DNA from: SVTX01 sp045660325
GTDB taxonomy: Bacteria > Bacillota > Clostridia > Oscillospirales > CAG-272
Reading direction: 5' to 3'
NCBI GenBank assembly: GCA_045660325.1
Contig: JAZRDO010000032.1
Coordinates: 46,364 to 110,363 of the forward strand
Length of the DNA: 64,000 nucleotides
A program made the position numbers and the translations under genes. Shown here piece after piece: positions 58,539-64,000 of this stretch. The notes below the pieces were generated by a model. That model saw nothing but the letters and a program-made list of their open reading frames with translations. It made no database searches and was not told the DNA's origin. The stretch's first letter is position 1. Each line of letters opens with the position of its first letter.

Positions 58539-60275
58539 ATGCTTACAATCAAAAGAAAAATAGCTGAAAAAATATACGACGAGGTTGTAAAGATCAACCC
58601 CGCGGCAGAGCTTACTGCTATCGGTATTGCGGATATGCTTGAATATCCCCCCGATACTACTATGGGAGACCTCGCGTTCCCTTGCTTTAAGCTTTCCCGT
58701 GCGCTTCGTCGCTCTCCCGTGCAGATCGCAGCCGCTATAAGCGAGAATCTCGCTTGCGATTGCATTGAGTCCGCGGAGGCTGTAAACGGCTATCTTAATA
58801 TCAGAATTTCAAACGAGTATCTTGGCGAGAACGTTTTGTCCGAGATCATTGAAAAGAAGGAATCCTACGGCGCGCCCGTTTCTATGGGTGAGGGCAAGAC
58901 TGTAGTTCTTGACTACTCCTCTCCTAACGTAGCAAAGCCCTTCCATATCGGACACCTCGGCACGACAGTTATCGGACATGCGCTCAAGAAGCTCCACGAA
59001 TTTGCGGGATATAAGTGCATCGGCATCAACTACCTCGGCGACTGGGGTACACAGTTCGGTAAGCTTATCGTGGCTTACAGACTCTGGGGCAACAAGGAGC
59101 AGATCGAGGAGGGTGGAATCGACAAGCTCGTTGAGCTTTACGTTCGCATCAACAATACCATCAAGGGCGACGAGGAGAACGGTATCTCCGCACGCGAGGA
59201 TCTTGCACAGCAGGCAAGAGATGAATTTAAGAAGATGGAAATGGGCGACGAGGAAAATATCGCGCTCTGGAAATGGTTTGTACAGATAAGCCTTGACGAG
59301 TATGAGAAGACGTACAAGCAGCTCGGTATTGAGTTCGATAGCTATAAGGGTGAGAGCTTCTATACTGACAAGATGCCCGCTCAGGTTGAAAAGATTCGTC
59401 AGATGGGTCTTATGAAGATCGACGACGGCGCATCCATCGTTGACCTTGAACAGTACGGTATGCCCCCTTGTCTTATCTTGAAGCGCGACGGCTCTACTCT
59501 TTATCCTACTCGTGATATCGCGGCTGCAGTTTACAGAAAAGAGCATTACAACTTCGATAAGGCTATCTACGTAACAAGCACACAGCAGATTCTTCACTTC
59601 AAGCAGTGGTTCAAGGTTGTTGAGCTTATGGGCTATGATTGGTACGAGGGTCTCGTTCACGTTCCTTACGGCACGGTTTCGCTCAACGGCGCAAAGCTTG
59701 CTACAAGAACAGGTAACGTTGTACTCTTGAAGGATCTCTTCGCTGCGGCTATCGAGAAGGTTACTTCCATTATGGAAGAGAAGAACCCCGATCTTTGCGG
59801 CAGAGAGGATATCGCAGAGGCGGTTGGCGTTGGCGCTATCGTATTCTACTACCTTACAAATAACAGAATCAAGGACATCAACTTCGTTCTCGAGGAAGCG
59901 CTCAGCTTTGACGGTAACACAGGTCCTTACGTTCAGTACACTTATGCGAGAGCTTGCTCACTTCTTGAAAAGGCGGGCAATATCGAATACAAGGATATAA
60001 AGATCACCTGCGACGAGGAAGCAGAGCTTGTAAAGACACTTTCTCAGTTTGAGGAAAAGGTAAGAGTTGCTATCCGCGACTACGAGCCCTCTGTTATCGC
60101 AAGATATATTCTTGATATCGCTGCGGCGTTCAATAAGTTCTATCACTCCTGCCAGATACTCTCTGCAACCGACGAGGGTGTAAAGGCAACGAGAGTTATG
60201 CTTACTGAGGCGACAAAGTACGTTCTCGGTTCTGCATTTGAGCTTATCTGTCTTAAGAAAACCGAAAGAATTTAA
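58539..60275 (+). CDS. argS: Arginyl-tRNA synthetase
   Basis: A 578-residue class I synthetase. It has the N-terminal tRNA-binding domain (1-120), YSSPNVAKPFHIGHLGTT with the HIGH motif, the later LATRTGNVVLLKDL in place of KMSKS (usual for ArgS), and the helical anticodon domain starting LSFDGNTGPYVQYTYARA. AACGGAGATATATAA precedes the ATG. Confidence 0.96.
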   Translation: MLTIKRKIAEKIYDEVVKINPAAELTAIGIADMLEYPPDTTMGDLAFPCFKLSRALRRSPVQIAAAISENLACDCIESAEAVNGYLNIRISNEYLGENVLSEIIEKKESYGAPVSMGEGKTVVLDYSSPNVAKPFHIGHLGTTVIGHALKKLHEFAGYKCIGINYLGDWGTQFGKLIVAYRLWGNKEQIEEGGIDKLVELYVRINNTIKGDEENGISAREDLAQQARDEFKKMEMGDEENIALWKWFVQISLDEYEKTYKQLGIEFDSYKGESFYTDKMPAQVEKIRQMGLMKIDDGASIVDLEQYGMPPCLILKRDGSTLYPTRDIAAAVYRKEHYNFDKAIYVTSTQQILHFKQWFKVVELMGYDWYEGLVHVPYGTVSLNGAKLATRTGNVVLLKDLFAAAIEKVTSIMEEKNPDLCGREDIAEAVGVGAIVFYYLTNNRIKDINFVLEEALSFDGNTGPYVQYTYARACSLLEKAGNIEYKDIKITCDEEAELVKTLSQFEEKVRVAIRDYEPSVIARYILDIAAAFNKFYHSCQILSATDEGVKATRVMLTEATKYVLGSAFELICLKKTERI

Positions 60276-60320
60276 ATAAAGACAATTTATAAAGACAATA
60301 ATATTTGGAGGAATTAAAAA

Positions 60321-61046
60321 ATGTCCGGACATAGCAAATGGGCTAACATAAAGCACAAGAAGGAAAAGACCGACGCGCAGAGAGCGAAGGTATTTACAAA
60401 GATCGGTAAGGAAATTACTATCGCAGTTAAGGAAGGCGGCGGAGATCCCAACTCCAACGCGAAGCTCCGTGACCTTATTCAGAAGGCAAAGTCCAACAAC
60501 GTGCCTAACGACAATATTGAAAGAACTATCAAGAAGGCAATGGGCGGCACAGGTGAAAACTACGAGGAGGTAGTGTACGAGGGCTACGGTCCTGCGGGTG
60601 TTGCTGTTATCGTTGAGGCTACGACTGACAACAGAAACAGAACTGCGGGTAATATTCGTTCTTACTTCTCAAAGTACCACGGAAATATGGGTCAGACAGG
60701 CTGCGTAAGCTTTATGTTTGAAGAGAAGGGCGTTATTATTATTGCGGACGAGGACGGCGAGATCGAGGAAGATAAGCTTATGGAAACTGCTCTTGAGGCA
60801 GGCGCTGAGGACTTCTCCGGTGAGGACGGCATTTTCGAGATATACACAGAGCCCGATGACGTTTATGCTGTAGCTGAGACGCTTAAGGAAGCTGGCTACA
60901 CCTTTGAATCCGCTGAGAAGAGCAAGGTTCCTACAACGTGGACAACTCTCTCCTCCGAGGACGATATTAAGTTTATGACACTTCTTATCGAAAAGCTTGA
61001 GGAAGACGACGACGTTATGGAAGTTTACCATAACTGGGAAAACTGA
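60321..61046 (+). CDS. yebC: YebC/PmpR family protein
   Basis: A 241-residue protein of three domains: MSGHSKWANIKHKKEKTDAQRAKVF, NVPNDNIERTIKKA, YEGYGPAGVAVIVEATTDNRNRT and RSYFSKYHGNMGQTG are the family marks. Members act as transcription regulators, and recent work ties them to translation of proline-rich stretches. TTGGAGGAATTAAAAA precedes the ATG. It follows argS by 45 bases, with a terminator after it. Confidence 0.95.
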   Translation: MSGHSKWANIKHKKEKTDAQRAKVFTKIGKEITIAVKEGGGDPNSNAKLRDLIQKAKSNNVPNDNIERTIKKAMGGTGENYEEVVYEGYGPAGVAVIVEATTDNRNRTAGNIRSYFSKYHGNMGQTGCVSFMFEEKGVIIIADEDGEIEEDKLMETALEAGAEDFSGEDGIFEIYTEPDDVYAVAETLKEAGYTFESAEKSKVPTTWTTLSSEDDIKFMTLLIEKLEEDDDVMEVYHNWEN

Positions 61047-61065
61047 TTTTTAAAATCAATATAGC

Positions 61066-61096
61066 TTCGGGCGACCGACGAGTCGCCCGAAATTTT
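61066..61096 (+). terminator. Terminator after yebC
   Basis: TTCGGGCGAC pairs with GTCGCCCGAA around CGACGA, followed by ATTTTGACT. Confidence 0.75.
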
Positions 61097-61120
61097 GACT
61101 AAATTTTTAAAGGAGGAAAT

Positions 61121-62545
61121 ATGAACGAAAAGATCAAAAAGCTGCTTTCCAATACCGCGATCTTCACGGCGGGAAAGTTTATTTCAAAGATAATCGTGTT
61201 TGTAATGCTTCCGTTCTATACCTCCTGCCTTTCAAATGCGGAGTATAGCACGGCGGATCTTATCGCCAATCTCTGCAACCTCATAATTCCTATGGCGGCG
61301 CTTGGCGTAAGCGAAGGAATATTCCGTGCGGCGGCGGATAAGAATGACGACAAGGAAGCATTTTTTACGAACGGCATTCTTCTTATGCTCATCGGCTGCT
61401 CCGCGTTTCTTACGCTCTCACCGTTGCTTTTGCTTTGGCGAGCATTCACACCTTACGTCTGGCTCATCATTCTATACGTTATAGCGTCCAATATCCATTC
61501 GGTATGCTCGCAGTACGTTTGCGCGATAGGAAAAAGTAATCTTTTTGCGGTGCAGGGAATACTCAATACCTGCATTACCGTAGTGCTTAATATCGTGTTC
61601 TTGGCGGGAATCGGTCTTGGCGTTGAGGGATACATCTTGTCCATTATTCTTGCTGATTTCCTGAGTGCGGTATTCGTGTTCTTCGTAGCAAGGCTATACA
61701 GGGCTATAAAGCCGCGTAAGATAAGTATTGATATAATCAAGCAGCTGCTTAAATTCTGCTTGCCCCTCGTTCCTTCCACGGTGTTCTGGTGGATCACGGG
61801 TGTGTCGGACCGATATATGGTAAGTGAGATTTGCTCTCCCGATGAAAACGGTCTTTACGCGGTGGCATATAAGATACCGACGCTTCTCACTTACGTAGTT
61901 ATCATCTTTAATGACGCGTGGAAGATATCCGCGGTGTCGGATGCCGACGACATGCAAAAGAACGCGGATTTTTATTCCAAGACTTATAAGCTTTATCAGG
62001 CGATAATGTTTATCGGCGGCGGATTTATTTGTATTTTCTCCTGGGTGTTCTCAAGAATCCTTTTTGCGGAATCCTTCCGCGCGGCATGGGTGTTCGTGCC
62101 GATCCTTACGGTCGCGACGGTATTTTCCTCGCTTGATACCTTCCTCGGCTCCGCCTACTTTACGGTGAGAAAGACGGGTATGTCGCTTCTTACCTCGTTT
62201 ATCGGCGCGGCGGTGAATATCGCGTTGAATTTAGCACTTATCAAGCCCTACGGCGCAATGGGTGCATCAGTAGCTACGCTTGCAAGCTATCTTATAGTTT
62301 ATATTATAAGAGCCGCCACTATGAAGAGCTTTATTCCTTTTAAAACGTATCCTGTGAGAGTTGTTTTGAATACCCTTATGGTTGGAGCTATGGCGGTTAT
62401 CCTGACTGTGTTCGGTATGAAGCTTGTGCCGATATTGGTGTCCGCGCTGTTGCTTGTCGCTTGCATTATATATAATGGAAGAGATTTGTATTCCGCTATG
62501 CGCGGAATTGCGATGCCGATCCTAAAAAGATTGAAAAAACGCTGA
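61121..62545 (+). CDS. Polysaccharide flippase (MOP superfamily, Wzx-like)
   Basis: A 474-residue protein with about 12-14 membrane helices. The N-terminus NTAIFTAGKFISKIIVFVMLPFYTSCLS and VSDRYMVSEICSPDENGLYAVAYKIPT (about 225) are typical of Wzx/MATE-like oligosaccharide flippases. It would move lipid-linked sugars across the membrane. No glycosyltransferases are nearby, so the substrate is unknown. AAAGGAGGAAAT precedes the ATG; no own promoter was found, so read-through from yebC is possible. Confidence 0.85.
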   Translation: MNEKIKKLLSNTAIFTAGKFISKIIVFVMLPFYTSCLSNAEYSTADLIANLCNLIIPMAALGVSEGIFRAAADKNDDKEAFFTNGILLMLIGCSAFLTLSPLLLLWRAFTPYVWLIILYVIASNIHSVCSQYVCAIGKSNLFAVQGILNTCITVVLNIVFLAGIGLGVEGYILSIILADFLSAVFVFFVARLYRAIKPRKISIDIIKQLLKFCLPLVPSTVFWWITGVSDRYMVSEICSPDENGLYAVAYKIPTLLTYVVIIFNDAWKISAVSDADDMQKNADFYSKTYKLYQAIMFIGGGFICIFSWVFSRILFAESFRAAWVFVPILTVATVFSSLDTFLGSAYFTVRKTGMSLLTSFIGAAVNIALNLALIKPYGAMGASVATLASYLIVYIIRAATMKSFIPFKTYPVRVVLNTLMVGAMAVILTVFGMKLVPILVSALLLVACIIYNGRDLYSAMRGIAMPILKRLKKR

Positions 62546-62583
62546 TTATTTACAATTTTTTCATATATTTTTGAAAAAGGGTA

Positions 62584-62612
62584 TTGCAAAAATCTTTTTA
62601 GTATGGTATAAT
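62584..62612 (+). promoter_or_regulatory. Promoter of rplS
   Basis: TTGCAA (62584-62589), 17 bases, TATAAT (62607-62612). Confidence 0.75.
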
Positions 62613-62618
62613 ATTTCG

Positions 62619-62699
62619 TACGCGTAAAAAACGTGTTTATTTTAGGGTGGTCCGCTGCATGCTCGCATGAACATCCGGATATTAAGGAGGGCCATTAAA
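62619..62699 (+). ncRNA. rplS leader, candidate L19 autoregulatory element
   Basis: The 80-base leader folds into small stems, including TCCG...CGGA (62651-62678) around CATGC-TC-GCATG. An L19 leader is known upstream of rplS in Bacillota; match to that family is inferred from place and size. Confidence 0.4.
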
Positions 62700-63047
62700 A
62701 TGGATTTGATTAAGGCTTTTACAAACGAGCAGCTTAAGAGTGAAGTACCTCAGTTCAACATCGGTGACACAGTTAGAGTTCACAACAAGATCGTTGAAGG
62801 TACAAGAGAAAGAATTCAGATGTACGAAGGTACAGTTATTGCGAAGCACGAGGCAGGTATCTCCTCTACATTCACAGTAAGACGTATCACATACGGATGC
62901 GGTGTTGAAAAGACATTCCCCGTACATTCTCCTAACGTAGTAGCAGTTGACGTTATCCGTAAGGGTAAGGTTAGACGTGCTAAGCTCTACTACCTCAGAG
63001 GCAGAGTTGGTAAGGCTTCCAAGGTTAAGGAAGATCTCGCAAAGTAA
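62700..63047 (+). CDS. rplS: Ribosomal protein L19
   Basis: A 115-residue protein: MDLIKAFTNEQLKSEVPQFN, GDTVRVHNKIVEGTRERIQ, FTVRRITYGCGVEKTFP and KGKVRRAKLYYLRGRVGKA. The start at 62700 follows AAGGAGGGCCATTAAA. It stands alone rather than with rpsP-trmD. Confidence 0.97.
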   Translation: MDLIKAFTNEQLKSEVPQFNIGDTVRVHNKIVEGTRERIQMYEGTVIAKHEAGISSTFTVRRITYGCGVEKTFPVHSPNVVAVDVIRKGKVRRAKLYYLRGRVGKASKVKEDLAK

Positions 63048-63066
63048 TTTGATCTCAAAACGAGTG

Positions 63067-63104
63067 GAAATAGGGCGTGTGTTCCTAAAATGCACGCCCA
63101 TTTC
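63067..63104 (+). terminator. Probable terminator of rplS
   Basis: GAAATAGGGCGTG pairs with CACGCCCATTTC (one bulge); the T-run is weak. Confidence 0.5.
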
Positions 63105-63186
63105 TAAGGCTCATTTCGGTTGATTTCAGTGGATTTTAACTGCTGAAAAAAGTTTCAAAAAAACTGAAAAAAACTAAAAAAAAGTA

Positions 63187-63215
63187 TTGACAAACAAAAA
63201 TGATTGTGATATAAT
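63187..63215 (+). promoter_or_regulatory. Promoter of the eight-tRNA array
   Basis: TTGACA (63187-63192), 17 bases, TATAAT (63210-63215). Confidence 0.88.
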
Positions 63216-63246
63216 AATTGAGTCGTCAGCGAAAGCGGGCGCTAAT

Positions 63247-63322
63247 GGGAGCATAGCTCAGTTGGGAGAGCATCTGCCTTACAAGCAGAGGGTCATAGGT
63301 TCGAGCCCTATTGTTCCCACCA
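63247..63322 (+). tRNA. tRNA-Val (anticodon UAC), copy 1
   Basis: GGGAGCA pairs with TGTTCCC; anticodon loop CTTACAA; T-arm AGGTTCGAGCCCT; CCA encoded. Confidence 0.95.
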
Positions 63323-63355
63323 TTCATTTTAAAACGTTTGACGAAAGTCAAGCAT

Positions 63356-63432
63356 GGCCCGGTAGTTCAGTTGGTTAGAACGCTAGCCTGTCACGCTAGA
63401 GGTCGTGGGTTCGAGTCCCATCCGGGTCGCCA
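63356..63432 (+). tRNA. tRNA-Asp (anticodon GUC), copy 1
   Basis: GGCCCGG pairs with CCGGGTC; anticodon loop CTGTCAC; T-arm GGGTTCGAGTCCC; discriminator G and CCA encoded. Confidence 0.95.
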
Positions 63433-63454
63433 CAATCTTTAAGCAATTTTATTT

Positions 63455-63530
63455 GCCTCTGTAGCTCAGTTGGTAGAGCATGTGACTGAAAATCACAGTG
63501 TCGTTGGTTCGATTCCGACCGGAGGCACCA
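63455..63530 (+). tRNA. tRNA-Phe (anticodon GAA), copy 1
   Basis: GCCTCTG pairs with CGGAGGC; anticodon loop CTGAAAA; discriminator A and CCA encoded. Its anticodon stem (GTGA/TCAC) differs from copy 2. Confidence 0.95.
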
Positions 63531-63553
63531 CGCCGAATTTAATTCGGCAATAT

Positions 63554-63629
63554 GCGGATTTAGCTCATTTGGTAGAGCGTCGCCTTGCCAAGGCGAAGGT
63601 GGCGGGTTCGAGCCCCGTAATCCGCTCCA
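63554..63629 (+). tRNA. tRNA-Gly (anticodon GCC), copy 1
   Basis: GCGGATT pairs with AATCCGC; anticodon loop TTGCCAA; discriminator T and CCA encoded. Confidence 0.95.
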
Positions 63630-63632
63630 TAT

Positions 63633-63708
63633 GGGAGCATAGCTCAGTTGGGAGAGCATCTGCCTTACAAGCAGAGGGTCATAGGTTCGAGCCCTATTGT
63701 TCCCACCA
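63633..63708 (+). tRNA. tRNA-Val (anticodon UAC), copy 2
   Basis: Identical to copy 1 over its whole length; begins only 3 bases after the Gly gene. CCA encoded. Confidence 0.95.
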
Positions 63709-63714
63709 TTTTTT

Positions 63715-63791
63715 GGCCCGGTAGTTCAGTTGGTTAGAACGCTAGCCTGTCACGCTAGAGGTCAGGGGTTCGAGTCCCCTTCGGGTCGCCA
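63715..63791 (+). tRNA. tRNA-Asp (anticodon GUC), copy 2
   Basis: As copy 1, except the T-arm stem is AGGGG/CCCCT instead of GTGGG/CCCAT, a paired change. The acceptor closes with a G-U. CCA encoded. Confidence 0.95.
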
Positions 63792-63815
63792 AATAAATAC
63801 AGCTAAAAGCTGTAT

Positions 63816-63891
<76 letters not shown>

Positions 63892-63894
63892 CCT

Positions 63895-63967
63895 GCGGAT
63901 TTAGCTCATTTGGTAGAGCGTCGCCTTGCCAAGGCGAAGGTGGCGGGTTCGAGCCCCGTAATCCGCT
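63895..63967 (+). tRNA. tRNA-Gly (anticodon GCC), copy 2, without encoded CCA
   Basis: Same body as copy 1, but after discriminator T (63967) the sequence reads TAAAAA rather than CCA. It is the only tRNA in the window that lacks encoded CCA and would need CCA-adding enzyme. Confidence 0.92.
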
Positions 63968-63977
63968 TAAAAAGAAA

Positions 63978-64000
63978 AGGACAGCATGTGCTGTCCTGTT
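63978..64000 (+). terminator. Terminator of the tRNA array, cut by the window end
   Basis: AGGACAGCA (63978-63986) pairs with TGCTGTCCT (63989-63997) around TG; the T-run begins at the last bases. Confidence 0.7.

Overview
The window reads as a chromosome segment of an endospore-forming member of the Clostridia (Bacillota), probably a gut-type anaerobe. The taxonomic signal comes from spo0A, sigK, spoVAD/spoVAE, yabP/yabQ, rubrerythrin, a PPi-type phosphofructokinase, Cys-rich amidase repeats, and AT-rich promoters of the TTGACA-17-TATAAT type. A genus cannot be named from the sequence. Gene density is high, most genes are ordinary chromosomal genes in operons, and there is no intact prophage, IS element or CRISPR array.

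Layout. 1-2.85 kb: end of a DegV gene, a MmcQ/YjbR protein, tRNA-Ser, and a 158-bp direct repeat flanking a small cargo gene, then a DUF11 protein. 2.9-9.9 kb: a PlsC-like acyltransferase, a Pcp-like peptidase, a threonine aldolase-amidase pair, and a secreted CHAP-domain hydrolase. 9.9-14.2 kb: sporulation block (spo0A, spoVAD, spoVAE, sigK) with udp. 14.3-18.7 kb: cysE, a lipid kinase, a ThrE-type exporter, PPi-PFK. 18.8-21 kb: an isolated three-gene cassette resembling phage virion (neck/tail) genes. 21-24.2 kb: a CvpA-like membrane protein, tRNA-Gly/Arg/His, a repeat-rich non-coding stretch, rubrerythrin. 24.3-30.9 kb: an eight-gene operon (yqeG, nfo-like, M24 peptidase, DUF3006, plsY, methyltransferase, unknown, hisS). 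31-34.9 kb: hom, DUF4364, a sigma factor, a zinc-ribbon protein. 35-40.8 kb: uvrB-uvrA-mazG. 40.9-42.7 kb: hup-rqcP-yabP-yabQ-divIC. 42.7-49.9 kb: mecA, a nuclease-helicase fusion, an aminotransferase, a hairpin array, a TIGR01212 radical SAM protein, a degenerate SGNH protein and a membrane partner. 50.2-58.4 kb: nusB, TsaD-like, xseA, xseB, ispA, DUF212, tlyA, nadK, argR, recN. 58.5-63 kb: argS, yebC, a flippase, rplS. 63.2-64 kb: eight tRNA genes, a duplicated Val-Asp-Phe-Gly block.

The most unusual material is not in the core operons. It is (i) the lone virion-like cassette, translationally coupled and with its own promoter; (ii) hairpin-rich repeats placed immediately after tRNA genes that end in a copy of a tRNA 3' end, one pair flanking a gene and another interrupted by a 170-bp segment with 19-nt terminal inverted repeats; and (iii) a 165-bp array of small palindromes separated by an 8-nt spacer that inverts at the array centre. 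Function for all three is inference. Domain assignments rest on motif recognition by eye, not on searches.
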